From: Clavaria fumosa
Lineage: Eukaryota; Basidiomycota; Agaricomycetes; Agaricales; Clavariaceae
Direction: 5' to 3'
Length of the DNA stretch: 64,000 nt
Assembly: GCA_951802425.1 (NCBI GenBank)
Contig: OX637796.1
Location: 2,790,001-2,854,000, forward strand
This document shows, one piece after another, positions 44,108-56,693 of this stretch. A program made the position numbers and the translations under genes. Within the stretch, counting starts at the first letter, position 1. Every line of letters begins with the position of its first letter. Under the pieces are notes generated by a model that did not search any database, had not been told where the DNA came from, and was given only the letters and a program-made list of their open reading frames with translations.

Positions 44108-45452
44108 TGTATTTGCTTCGTTTTTTTCTCCTCTCGCCTGTTCGCGAGCGGTTCGGCTCCTATTGTAATGTATGATATGGCGGAAGTGTGCCTTTGAGCT
44201 ACACGCAAAACGACACACATGCACACGCCAATAAACCCTACTACGCACCACCACGCCAACGGACTCGGACTCGTGTACTCCTTTTTTTTCTCCCACTATT
44301 AGAAGTATCTCGTGTCCTCTTGGATAGGTCTCACACCGTAATGATCGTACTCTCATGGGATAAAATGTATTTCGATTTGTTCCGCATGGAAATAGAACCT
44401 GATGGCTGGTAGGCTCAGCTGTACTGTGGACGAAACTCTTTGCAACTTCGGTTGTAGTCCTTGGGCCAAGGACTACGGGTTGACAACGTTGCTTATCAAT
44501 TGGTACCCGCCCAGCATTGCTTTCAAGCATTGAAATTGAACGTTGAACACAGAGTATGCGTGACTATACGCAGTAGACTCACGATCGCAAGGACCAAGCA
44601 AAGCTCTTCTTTTGCCTGCAACTGGGATGTCTTGAGAAGAAGAGTTGTTCTGACAATGTTCACCCAATTCGGAGTGCTATCTTGAACACGTGACTTCGAA
44701 TTTTTTAATCGTTTTTGAATCAGCATTTGTATCCCGCAACATGTAGCTACGACAAAGACGCGGTTGTACGTGATGTACGTAAGGTGATAAAGTAGGAGGG
44801 TTGGGTGGCGTTGGGAGGCGTGTTGGGAGGTTTGGTGGTTGAACTTTCCTTGGTCTAGTGCGGGGGCGGGTGGCTCCGCTGGGTAGGAGGCGGAGTCCGA
44901 GAGGTCGAGGCCAGGTAGTTCGGGCAGCGTTGGTGGTTCGTAGGGTTTTCCGGTGGCCGTGAAGGCTCCGGAGAGGCGTAGGAATTTTGCGATGGCGAGT
45001 AAGCCTTTTGTGCCGCTGAGTAGGACTGGCGGCGAATGATCATGATGTACTGCGGGTTAGTACATGTCGGTGCTCCTCGTATATGTGCGGCAGTTGTGAA
45101 CGTGACTTCGATCATTTAGCCACGCTGGTGGCTAACACCTCTTAAATCGCTATATCGCTGTCTGCCAAGTTGCAGATAATTCTGTTTCTCTGACCTATTG
45201 CGGTACCGGCGACCCAATCATTCTTTTCTTGTAATGTCTTGTCTTCTCGATTATGTTGAATTCTCGCTGATTTCGTTCCGTTCCGCACCTTCTCCCCGCT
45301 ACTACGCAAGGCTATCCCTCCGCAAGGATACAGCGTGTATTGTGTGAGGCTGGCCTTACCTCTCCATACGAATACAAGAAAGGCCTTGAGTTGGCCAACT
45401 CTACCCCACACTCACTCCTTGAAGTCGTCCACTTTTACTAGAAACCTCTGAG
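44108..45452. other. long intergenic region without a supported gene
   Basis: About 1.35 kb. It contains a CACGTG box (44687-44692), a G-rich GTTGGG/GGAGG stretch around 44800-44860, and a minus-strand 86-codon frame at 44855-45115 starting with ATG that is Pro/Ser-rich and lacks recognisable motifs. I see no RNA gene or transposon. Confidence 0.4.
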
Positions 45453-46412
45453 ATGCCACCTGAAATCAGATTCACTCCTTTCGGTGTCCCTTACCTCGTC
45501 GAGTTCTCCAACGTCGTGTTCTTCTCTAACCAGAGCCGAAGCCAAAAATTGCCCCGCTCTGTGTCGCTTCCGGTCCTCCGGCAGCCGCCCAGCGCTTCAT
45601 TGTCCCGGTCTGCCACGACCAAATCCACTTTCTCAAAGATCATTGATCTGTTCGTCCTTTCAAAATCAAGGAAGGTTCGAAATTGTGGGACCCCAAATTC
45701 CTCTCGTCTATTTCGCTCTGGAACCTCTAAGAGCGCTCCTCTTGTCTCGGAGAAGGTACATCATCGTGCGGCCTGCTCCCCACTCCCAATCGCTCTCAAG
45801 TCTTTCCCGACGCCACACACATCCACCATCTCGCTACCGTCTTCTTCTGGCCACTCTAATACAACAGTCTGCTCGAAATGGTCGACTCCCCCTTCCCTGC
45901 CGCCTCCAGTTGTCACACCATCGATGATGCCTTGTAGTGCTCAATACGCAGACGGGCTGTACATCAGATCAGAACGACGAAGCATTCGACCTCGATCTGC
46001 GAGAAGCGTCGCCCATCTCCGACAGACGATTGCAGACGCCTTAGAGAAAGCGGGTATGGAGGCACCCCAGCCCTCGGAGGGGATGAGCAGCGAAGACTTC
46101 ACCCACGACAGTGAGAAAGAGAATTCTCGGCGGCTGGCCGCTCAGCTCTCGCGGGGTGATTACGGAGATTTCAAGGCCGCTCTCAAGACTGTCGGGCTGA
46201 CCTACGAAAAGTGTATACAGACAAAGACGCTGCCAGATGGACGCTCGTGCGTCGCAATGCTTCACGGGCAGACACTTAACAAGGACAGGGGCGGGAAAAC
46301 GGACGAAGCGGCATTGAAATTCTGTCCTGCTACGCGGCTTGGGGCGATGTTCGTGACCAAGTCAATGGACAACGGGAGGGTTGAACTGAGGAAGTTCACA
46401 GTGTGGGCCTAG
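45453..46412 (+). CDS. doubtful ORF, 319 codons, unrecognised
   Basis: ATG-started open frame without introns. The first 170 residues are Ser/Pro/Arg-rich and low in structure. The last 110 look more protein-like (ENSRRLAAQLSRGDYGDFKA, then MLHGQTLNKDRGG and MFVTKSMDNGRVELRKFTVW). A second plus frame is also open over 45484-45927 with similar composition, so the first half may be chance open sequence or a decayed gene. No motif recognised. The upstream region has a CACGTG box 760 bp away. Confidence 0.3.
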   Translation: MPPEIRFTPFGVPYLVEFSNVVFFSNQSRSQKLPRSVSLPVLRQPPSASLSRSATTKSTFSKIIDLFVLSKSRKVRNCGTPNSSRLFRSGTSKSAPLVSEKVHHRAACSPLPIALKSFPTPHTSTISLPSSSGHSNTTVCSKWSTPPSLPPPVVTPSMMPCSAQYADGLYIRSERRSIRPRSARSVAHLRQTIADALEKAGMEAPQPSEGMSSEDFTHDSEKENSRRLAAQLSRGDYGDFKAALKTVGLTYEKCIQTKTLPDGRSCVAMLHGQTLNKDRGGKTDEAALKFCPATRLGAMFVTKSMDNGRVELRKFTVWA

Positions 46413-46934
46413 CCCTGTGATGATATTTGTGTTCGCTGGCGAGATGGAATATGCCCTCGAAGCTGATCTCCATCTTTGGCTTGGGGGAAACGTGTTCAGC
46501 CGTGCGAGCCGAAACCCTACTCGCCCGAATGGACTGCATTCACCCCGAGCCCGAGGGGCAAACGCGTCATCTTATGAGGTCCTTGCCAGACGAATGCGTG
46601 TTTATCGTGTCGCGGTTGACTTTTTTTTGGTAGACCTCCTTATCTATCCCGGCAGGAGTATTGTTACTTATATGTATCACATGTCATATGTCTCTCACTA
46701 TGGTTGCCCTCTACTGTATTCGACGTTGTTATTGGAAACCGAGCCCAAGTTCTTTGATGTGGTTGCAGTACTGGCATTACAGACTTTCTTGCCTTGTCTT
46801 TGTGCGGCTGCATGCGGAGCGGCGTGCCTGGAAACGGGTCTGACCACGTGACTACCTTGGCCATCGCGTCGCGCGGAACCTTGTTGACAACTCCTTCCAC
46901 CAGATTAGCGACTCCTCCCACTTACGCCTGAGCT
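46413..46934. promoter_or_regulatory. upstream region of coiled-coil gene with CACGTG box
   Basis: 522 bp. CCACGTGACT has its core at 46845-46850, 84 bp before the ATG at 46935. No gene supported. Confidence 0.45.
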
Positions 46935-49900
46935 ATGTCTCTATGGCAAATTGGCTCGGACGATGTGTCCGAGGAGGCACAGGCTATCAAAAATCAAGCC
47001 TTCAGCAAAGGTATCGTTCGCCCGGCACCTGTTTTCAATTTCAACCTTCAGACGCCTGACACGCTCTTGTCAGATGCAGAATGCGCCGACCTACGCACTC
47101 TACTTATGAAGCGCACTCAAGAGATTGAGGAACTCAAATTAACATTGAACGACACGCTACACAAGGTTCATCTTACCTTCTCTTTGAATGCCGGCTGATC
47201 ACCTACGTGCTATTCGATCAGCTAAGCAACGAAGCTGAGCGGGCTCTTCGACTGGAACGGGACTTTGCAATGTCTTCTGAAGATCTCAAGAACGAAAAAT
47301 TGGCCTCACAGAACGTACAGGCCTCTCTGGCTGCTGCAAACCAGAAACTCAAAGAGCAGGACGTGGCAACCAAGGAGCTCCAGACGGTGATTGACACCAT
47401 CTCACATCGCTCCGACGAGTCACGGTCGTACACAGCCAAGCTGGAGCGCGAAAAGTCGGTCGCAGAGGCCCGCGTTCGAGAGCTAGAAGTGAACCTTCGG
47501 CAGGTCAGCAGCACGACGAGTCAGCAGATCTCGACCCCTCGCAGCCATCACCGTGGCATGCGACCTCGCTCCTCCTCGTCCGTGCTTCCCGGCATTCAGC
47601 ACGAACTGAACGACGCCCGGGCCCTTCTCGCGAAGAAGGAAGTGGACCTGCGTTCTGCCCAGGATAAAGTAGCGCGGGCGCAATCGGAGCTGAATCAGCT
47701 GGCGAATGAGAAGGCAGCGATGGAGAAGAAGACTCAGGCTGAGCTGCATCAGCTGCAGGCTTCTCTCGAGGAGAGGCAGGAAGAAATCGAATACCTGCGC
47801 GCACAACAGGCCGAGGGAGGACGCCTGGGTGCTGGCGAGCGGGAACAGGATCTCTTATGCAGGATAGAAGAGGATGACGCCAAGATGGAGTTGATGTTGA
47901 AGGATGTCGACGCTATGAGAGCGGAGCAAAAAAGGGCGGAACGTCAACTGCAAGTCGAGAGGCGTAGAGCAGCCGATGCCGAAGCGAGGCAGATCCAGCT
48001 AGTGTCAGACAGGGAAGAAGCACTTGACAAGCTAGAGGATGCCGAGACGAAGATCCAACAGCTTTCCCAAGTCATCCGTGACGATGAAACTCGCATTGAA
48101 GCTCTCACAGATAACGCAAGGTGCGCCGCCCAGCTGTGCTCAAGATTCAATGTTTAAATTTCCTTACAGAGAGTTGAGGGAACAACTTGCCGCGGCTCAA
48201 GATCACGCTGACGGATTAGAAACGGAAGTCCAGCGGTTAATGGCCAAGGATCTACACATGGCCAGCGCAACCCCAACTTTCAGCCCGACAAAAAGCTTCG
48301 AGCCTTCTGGGCGACTGGAGGAACCTCCTATCGCCTACATAGAACGTCTCCTGAACGCTATAGATCGCCTCCGAGGCGAAAGGGACGGCCTGCGAGCAGA
48401 TCTTGCATTTTCGGAAGCGGAGTCGAAGTTTGCCTTGGAAGCTATGGAGGCGAAGCTCGGTTCAGCTGCAGCAAGCGGTGAAGAGGTAGACAAACTGCAG
48501 GTTCTGCTTGCCTGTCAAAGCGAGGCGATGCGCCAGAAGGACGAAGAAATACGCCGATTGACGCTCGCTGCAATTGCCTCGATGATCGCTGTCCAGCATC
48601 TCGATTCTCAGGCTGACTGTGACATGGCTTCTGATTCGGCGCGACTCGCTTCTTTAGAGGCGCGACTCGAGGACGCGGTGGCTGCATGCGTTTCTAAGGA
48701 TCAGGCAATCGCAGAACTGTCTGAAAAATCGACTGACTTGGAAATGCGTTGCAACGTCATTTCTCTTGACTTGGAGGCAGCAGCCGCTCAGCGCACAAAG
48801 CTCTATGCGCAGATCAAACGCCTTGAAGGAAAGGACGTCGAATTCGCCGTAGAAGTACGACGGGCCAAAGAGGCACAGAAGACTGCACAGGCGGAGCTTG
48901 ACCATGCGAATGCTCAACTCTCAAAGGCTAATCAGTCCCTCGAGGAGGTCGAAGCTCAACGCAATGCGTTGGATCTCCAGGTAGTTAACCTTCAGTCCGA
49001 CCTGGAGAAAGTTCAGGAGGAACTTGCGGAAGCTCAAGACAATTACACCACGCTTCAGGCTCGGCAGCTATCCTCCCTGTCAACGAGTGAAGTTACGCGT
49101 GCCCTGCGCGAGCAAATCAAAGAGCTCGAGATGCGGGTCCTCAGACGCACGGAGCAAATCGGCATGCTCCAGCACGACATCAAACGGTTGGAGATGAATC
49201 TGAAGCTGCAGGAGGAGCGACTCTGTGAAATGACGACAGAATTGGAGATGTCGGCGGCCGAGAAGGCGGCCATGGTGGAGGACTGTGCAGATGCCAGGGA
49301 TGCTAGAGATGACGCACTCCAGAAGGTAGATTGGTTGGAAGTTGAAGTCGAAGTGCGAGAGGATCAACTGGCGGATGTCGCGGAGCAGTTGGCGGAACGA
49401 GAAATTGAGCTTGTCACGCTTGTCGAACTCATGGTGGGATCCATGTCGAAAGCTAGGAATGCTGCAAACCTGGTCTTACAGCATTCCCATGCTGAAGAGG
49501 AATTGAGCCGGAAGCTTCAGCAGACGGAGGAGAGTCTAGCATCTGCCCACTTGGAGCTCGACCGAGCCTCGGTTAATCACCAACAAGCATCGCATCTCCT
49601 CAACGAGAAGGCTGTGATGCTCGAGGCCGTCAGTACCCGGGCGAACGAGCTCGAGAAGGAGGCCAGGCAGGCGATGCTCGCCCTTGCTGTATCCCAGCTT
49701 GCCTTACAGAGGTCCCGAGATGCCAACACAGAACTCAAACGTCAGGCGGATGGGCTCAAAAGCGAACTGGACTCCCGGGACCAGCATCACTCGAGAGCTT
49801 CTGCCGAGGCTGAAGCCCAGCTTGTCATGCGAACATCCGAGTTGACGGCACGCCTTGAGCAGTTGCAGCAAGAGAACAATACAATTGCCTTGAACCACCA

Positions 49901-51787
49901 GTCCGCTGTCCGGGAGCTTCAAGACCGCTTGACGGAGAGTGAACGCTCTCTCTCTCATCACGTTGATATGACACGGCTCCAATCTCAACGTGACGGCGAA
50001 GAACTGCGGAGCCTAGAAGAGAAGCTCGGACACGCAGTATCGCAACTCAAGGACGCACTCCAAGCTTGCGCTGACGCTGAAGCGCGTTACCAGGACGTGA
50101 AAGCAGAAAGAATCGAACTTGAGGTTCGGCAATGCGAGACGGCACAGGAATTGACCCGAGCCAAGGAGGACCTTGACGCTCGTCTGGCAGAGCTTACCGC
50201 GCGTTCTGTCCTTGTCCAGCAGCTTCAGGAGTCCGCCTCTGACCAGCTCCAGCGAATCAACAGTTTGGAAGCCCAGTTACACGAGTCGTCACGTGCACTT
50301 TACGACCTGGAAGTTCAAGCACGCGGTGACGCGGACAGACATATTCGAGAAGAGGAACGTTCTCGTGGCGAACTACAGTCCGTGACAGAAAGGTGTCAGC
50401 ATGCCGAGTCTGCGCAAGCGGAGTCGCAAGCTCAAATCAACGCCTATCGCGAAGAAGTTGCATCGTTCCAGTCAGAAAAAGAGGCGATACAGATGGAAAT
50501 GACGACTCTTGAAGCTGGGATCCAACGAGGGCTGTCTTTGCAACGGTATATGGAGAGTCAGGCGAAGGACAGGTGCGATGTTTCTCAGAGGCTATGCAGT
50601 AACTTAACTAATTATCTGGTATCTAGTGAGCTCAAAATTGCCAGCCTTACTGACGCTTTAGAAAAGACCCGTGCGAACTTGGCTAAAGTCGACACCGCTC
50701 ATAACATGGCGCAAGTCAAGGCTGCTTTCCAGAAATCAGAGCAGGAGAAGATCTCAACATCACTCCGTCGCGAGCTGGCCGCGTTGCAAGCTAAGCCAAA
50801 TCTCGAGCCTGTTGTCGAAGAATTGGAGGCCAAGTGTCGCGAGATGGAACAAGTACTGAGAAGCAAATGTGAGGAGGTGGAGGAAAATGACGACCGTTTT
50901 ATTGAGTGCGCTGTTTTCGGACTCATCGACAGAAATTTTCTAATACGAAATCTAGGATGCTGAAAGAGAGGAAAAAATTAGCAAGCAAGATCGAGTCTCT
51001 TTCTCGCAAAGTTTTGAGCCTTCAGAAAAAGCTCGCAGACGCGAAGAATCCGACCGCGCCCCTGACAACGACAACCCAGACCGTCGCTCGCCCTGCCTCT
51101 CCCGTCACTGTCTCACCTGTTCAAGTTAGTTCTGCCCCGTCATCCCAACTTCCCCCATTTCCTCCGCGCAACCCAGTCTATGTGACGCACGGGCCCCAAC
51201 ACCCTATTCCTGAGTCCACCCACAGCCACGTACAACCCTCAACTCAGCCCAGTAGAACTCGCGCAAATTCCAACCCATTTTCGCTCCCGCGACCGAAAAC
51301 TCCTGAGAAGCACGTCGCACATCCCATCACGAAGCAGAGAAGTCCAGAGCGTTACAGTGCCCCTGCAACGTTAACCGATGCACCTCTAACACCAAGCCCC
51401 GGAGTTGTGGCCGGGCGAAAGAGACCTCCGCCAGAAGAATTTGAGTCTCTGCCTACGCAGGGATTCACGCCCGACAGTATTCCAGTTTATCCGGCCCCCA
51501 CAGAGGTCTCCACACCTCGAGGACGCAAGGCGCTGCAAGGTCATCCTGGTTTCACACCCGTACGCAATAGTTCTACCCGACCGACTGTTCCATTGGCCTC
51601 GCCACGGCGGAGAGTTGCGCTACCAAGGGAGAAACTGATTTCTGACGTCACAAACAACCCGCGCCAGTCTGCTGATGTGGAAATCAAACCAGTCAAACGA
51701 AGTTGGTTGGGCAAGATCAGAAGCATTCCACCTCAAGCGCCTATGCGAACTCTATCAGGATTTGATACTGCAAATCATATATCATGA
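46935..51787 (+). CDS. large coiled-coil protein, unrecognised family
   Basis: Five exons (46935-47165, 47222-48120, 48170-50572, 50627-50905, 50956-51787) give 1547 residues. From about residue 50 to 1300 the chain is nearly continuous heptad-rich coiled coil (ERALRLERDFAMSSEDLKNE, AELHQLQASLEERQEEIEYL, KELEMRVLRRTEQIGMLQHD). Two short Pro/Ser breaks occur, around HHRGMRPRSSSSVLPG and TFSPTKSFEPSGRL. A basic helix ends the rod (MLKERKKLASKIESLSRKVL). The last 240 residues are Pro/Ser/Thr-rich with many SP/TP pairs and a terminal basic patch (PVKRSWLGKIRSIPPQ). Such a plan fits a microtubule-organising or spindle-pole scaffold regulated by CDK, but this is inference. A CACGTG box sits 84 bp upstream of the ATG. 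Confidence 0.72.
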
Positions 51788-51908
51788 CATTTTGCATTTC
51801 ACGAGTTGTCTGGATAATTCGCACATAGTTCAATCATTTTGTAATTTCATCCATGAATGGACTTGTGCTTCGCGGAAGTCGTTCGTGGCCAACTTGCCAA
51901 CCTGAGTC

Positions 51909-54900
51909 ATGGCCTTGCTTACGAAGCGCTTAGACCGTTGGTTCTCTGACCTTTCTTTTGACCTCGAAGATGGAAGGGAGTGGATACCTGGAACCTTGCG
52001 GACGCTCGAATTTCACCTAGAGGTTTCCGCACTTGCATTCGACGCTTTGTCTCGCCTGCTGGCCGTTGGTGAGTTCCTTGCAGAAGTTGTCCGAGTTGAT
52101 CTCATGTAATCTCTCAGGGACCCCCTATGGATTTGTGCACATCTTTGGAGGTCCTGGCGTTGAGTGCAAGCTGACGCCGCAAGAGCCTGCGCGAATCAAG
52201 ATTCTGCACTTCGCTAGTGGCGATTCTATCCTCAAGCTACTCTGTGTCGGTAAGGAGACCACGCAGCTTGCACTAAGTCACTAAATTCCTCTGGAGATGA
52301 TCGCAGTCACTTGCACATATGGGATCTTAACAGTCCTGACTCACCAAAACTGCAGAAGACAACGCGTTTTGACAGTTCGATCAAGTAGGTTTCGTTGCAC
52401 AACTACCCTCATTCAAGCTAGAAAGTTGCCAACAGTTCATTGACTGTGTCCCCTTCGCACACTCACGTACGCACACCATTTATCCCAGTTAGCGAACGCA
52501 CTTTTCAAGCGCGATCGTGTAGGCCTTTGTAACACTCTCGCAGGGGGAAGTAAGGACCTATGACCTGCTTTGTTTGCGCAAGTCACCGTACACCATTCCA
52601 AACCTATGGAGTTTGTACGAGAAGAAGCTAGTAACGGCAGGGATGGTGGCAGAGGTGAACCGCGCTTCGTGAGGCTGGTCTTCTCTTCCCATAGTAGGGA
52701 TCCTCACTCCACTTCAGGCAGATACCAGTGGACTTGATGTCACATCCCCGAGACTTAAGCTTGGCTTTTATTGCATATACAGGCGGAATCATCTTATCAG
52801 ACCTTGTTCGTATTCTACGCCATACCGAACGCCGCTGATTTTGCTTGCAGACACTACGCACGACTGTGCGTGCGTATGAATATGTCATACCCCCTGGTGC
52901 CCCAGGTGGTACTGGATATAGCCACCCTGTACGCTTTTTTGTCTGAGACCCACGGGCAGATGTCAACATATCATGTGTTTAGGACCTCCTCACTCATCGA
53001 CGTCCTTCTGTAACAGCTTTCGCCGTGCACCCAGCGGGACACTTCTTTGCTGTGGGATATGCTGATGGATGCGTTGCATTTTGGGCAGTTGAGGATGATG
53101 ACCAGCCTATCCTCGTCCGAACTATTGACGAAATTGACGTCCATCTCGTCGACGGGATCAAGGTAGAAGAGCACCTTTCTCATTCCCAATCCACTCCAAT
53201 ACTGGAACGCGAGGCAATCTTCAAGCTTGGATGGAGCGGCTTTCCCAACTCGCTCGACCCTAGGGGTGGCGAGACTGTTCTGACGGTTTTAGGAGGCCTC
53301 ACGCCTGGAACCACTTCTGGTGTGGCTGTGTTCTTGCTTCCACCTTTCAATTCACCAACTCCACCACCAACAAGCAACAGTCATACTGGTCTACATGCGG
53401 TCGTAAGACAGGCGATACGACAATCACTTCTGCCACTGAAGCAGCGGTTCTACCCGGTGACGGGTCTAACACATGACTTCCTGCTCATGCCGCGCAATAA
53501 TCCTCATTTCTGTGGATCATACGATCCTGTCGCAATATTACTCCTGGTCGAAGCCAAGGCCAATACCCGTGCCGTCGAAGCTTTCCAGTTCCCTCCACCC
53601 TCGTTTGCGGTTACTACGCCCAATATTATAGAAGACGCGCCTGTTCCCGAGAAGTCATCAAACTCGATATCTCAAGAATGTGCACCTATGCTGGAAGTAA
53701 TTGAGGAGCCACGTCAGCTTCGCTTGCCCATTTCTCTGTGGGCAGGTGGGAGCGGTGTGGTTTATAGTCGACTCTTCAAAGTGGAGCGCAACACATTTGA
53801 AAAATTTGAATCGGAGACCTTAGATCAAGAAGGTGGCTTACCATGCACCGGAGGAACTGCATGGCCTAAGGATCTGAAGCTCTCAGACGTGAGTGGAGCC
53901 CCATTCGTATGGGGAACATAAAAGCCAATTATACCGTTCGTAGCGCATAAGTCGCAAGATACTTGTCACCGCTCACGATGATTTGAGTATCCGGTTCCAA
54001 GACATTAGCTTCGCTCTTCTTTCGCCTTCCCCGCCCAATCCGATACGGCATCACTTTCCTCGCCAGCTTCCGTCTCTCACGATTGATCTGATGTCATGCC
54101 TGGCTGATTCCTCTATCATGCTGCGCCACTCATCTCCCATACCAAATAATCTTAGTGTGGCCTCTGTTCATTTTACGGCAGAGTCCTTAGATTGTACGAT
54201 CGCTCTGACTGCTGGGCAACTCATCGTATACAGAATGAACGAAAAGCAGCAACTGGAACATAATCTCCCCAGAGAAACCGAGGACAAGGAACTTATTATT
54301 CTGGACCATATTCCGCAAGCACAGTCTATTCGCTTTCATCCTTATTTCATGTTCGCTCCCCAAAGAGGGCCCCTCATGGCATATGAGACATCCGACATTG
54401 GTAAGTATTTTGATATAAGCAACTTTTCTGAGCGGACCAATTCTGTGTATAGGCTTTTTGGCAGCGTCGTACGCGGATGGCTCCTTGTTCATTGTGGATT
54501 TGCGCGGTCCTACTGTCATTTTGCGATGCGAAGCGTCCGAAAGCAAAAAACGACGCCCTGGTATCCTTTCCGGGCTGCATGGGGATGTGGTAGACCCAGC
54601 TACGTCGCTTTCTTGGTCTGTGTGTTGCCTCAGCTCCGGTGCGCTTCACAATTACGATTATGAAATTAATCTGGATGCATGGTTTAACATCAAATTATAG
54701 ACCGCCGCCTGATGGTCAGGTTGATCGCAGCCCGTGTGTCCGGTAACACACACGTTTTCTCGCTCGTACGCCCTGGCTCCACATGGATTGTCGAAAAAGA
54801 TCCTGTATCGTTCAACGCTCTCGCATCTCCTCTTCCGGGCTCCTCGTTCGTGCTCGACAGCAAAAAGGGGTTGAGGTGGAAGGCCGATCGAAAGCAGCTC

Positions 54901-56071
54901 GCACTCTCCATCAGGGACACGGTGGTGGATGAGCGGACACATTGTTTCTGGGTGATCGCTAGTGTCAAGGGAGCAAGATGCTTTGCAAATGTCAATGGAG
55001 ACAGGCTGGGCAAGGCGGATTGGGGGAACAAGATGGGCATGGTGAATCATGTCGAGATTGTCGAAAGAAGCGGTGAGCGGGGGCGCAGGGGGAATGTCGC
55101 CTCTTACTCTTTGGATGAAGGCGAGAGCTGATTCCCGTTGACGTCCTAGATTCTGTCGTGCTTGTCGCGTTCACAGATGGACAAGAGGTAGCAGTGTATT
55201 CTCTGCCGCACCTCGAACGACTACACGTGTTATCCCTACCGAGCAAGTCTGACGGGTAAGCTTCCAACCCTCGCCCTTGCCATTGTCCAACACGTCCATT
55301 CTATGTCATCCAGCCCAGTCCCCACGGACCTCAGCGGCGAGCTCCTACTCGCGCGGCGCCATACCTCGGGGCTTCTCTGCTCGCTCACGCTTGCCTCGTT
55401 GTTCGCGCCAACGACGACAGAGACAACAATGGAGGCGTACGCGCGACCGACGCTCGACCTTGGGAGTGCGCGTCCGGTCAACGTGCCGCCGTACCCCGTA
55501 CCAGTGGGGCTGGGCCCACAGGGAATGCTAAGCTCGTGGCTGGGCATGGTCGGGTTTGGCGCAGGAAAGATGACTGGCGAGCAGCTGGACAATTTGCGTA
55601 AGTTGTTGCTTTTACTTGATTTCCTCTTCTCACGCCGTTTCGACTTTCGGCTTTCCTTATTATTCGCTCATGTAGTAGCCGGGCCGGACCGACCACTTCC
55701 TGAGGTATTACCAATGCCTGCGGAGATGGCTGAGACAACAAGAAGTGCGGCCGATTTAGCTGCTGCTGCTTCTGCGACGGGGAGCAACCTGTATGCGCGG
55801 CTGAACTCGGCGCTGGCTCAACGAGGGTACGTCGTCGAGTTCATTGGGGAGCAAAGATGATATGCGCACGAATGACCCACTATTCTACACAGGGAGGCTC
55901 TTACGGATTTGAATGCTCGCTTGGATTCGCTGGGAGAAGGGAGTAGAACTTTAGCTGCACAGGTCAGTCCGGCCACTCTTGAAAAAACGTTGACGTCGTT
56001 TGACTGGTTAGCATCAGGCGAAGAAATATGCAACAGAACAAACCGCCAAGAGTTGGTTCAAGTTTAGCTGA
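51909..56071 (+). CDS. SRO7: Lgl/tomosyn family exocytosis regulator
   Basis: Binds t-SNAREs and Sec4 to control vesicle fusion with the plasma membrane. Sixteen exons: 51909-52068, 52118-52249, 52297-52384, 52436-52487, 52544-52654, 52722-52805, 52851-52928, 52983-53888, 53944-54400, 54453-54638, 54701-55072, 55150-55255, 55314-55597, 55676-55826, 55893-55962, 56012-56071; 1098 residues. The start LEFHLEVSALAFDALSRLLA leads into a beta-propeller: GTPYGFVHIFGGPGVE, DDRSHLHIWDL, SPYTIPNLWSLYE, VDLMSHPRDLSLAFIAYTGG, YVIPPGAPGGTGYSHPDLLT, HPAGHFFAVGYADGCVAFW. The second propeller contains RKILVTAHDDLSIRFQDIS and ASYADGSLFIVDLRGPTVIL. The C-terminus (EALTDLNARLDSLGE, KKYATEQTAKSWFKFS) is the R-SNARE-like tail. 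The donors at 52487/52488 and 52805/52806 are less standard. Confidence 0.9.
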
Positions 56072-56693
56072 GGATCTGTAGAGGTTGGATCTCTGTATCA
56101 TGTACAAAAGACTGTTCATTTTCTGCTTGGCCAAGTCCAGATGTATACGGAAAGTCCCACAGTGTTATTGCAATTTTATTTGTCTCTTATGGCCAAGACA
56201 TCAGTCAAATCCGCAGTGAATTTTTCCTGCCTTCGTTCAAGGCGCCAAAGAAACCGTAGTCTCCTTGTCGTGGTTCCACTCCTCGGTGTGGCGAGTGATT
56301 TTGCGTGTAGCAGGGTCGGTCTCGATGGTGATGAGCGAGATGACGGTCAATGTGGCATTTTAGCATCTGTTGGAAAACGAGCGATAAGGTCAAGGCGGAC
56401 AATGCTAGGGGAGGAAGCGTCGATTTTGCAGTAGTATGCAACATCTTGGTCGGGAGTGGGAGCAGAAACTGAGAGGCAGTAGCGTTTTATACGTGGCCTA
56501 CACTGGCCCTACAGTGATGACAAAGACAAGTTAGGATATGAAGGCAAGCCAGGCATGGTCGGGCTCAGCGTTTCCAACGTTGGAGAGGACGGCAGCAAAA
56601 GAGGATGAGCCAGAATAAGGAGCCTCCGCTCCACGTTTGGAAAGCATACACGTCGCACAGCCTGCGCGCTGAGCGCCAGTCGTTACGTTACCC
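56072..56693. other. intergenic region, nothing seen
   Basis: 622 bp between two plus-strand genes. Short open frames without features. No CACGTG box, tRNA or repeat recognised. Confidence 0.5.

Noticed and set aside
43766..44530. 254-codon minus-strand open frame
   Set aside because: Antisense to the low-complexity last exon of the RING gene; a GC-rich composition shadow with no motif.
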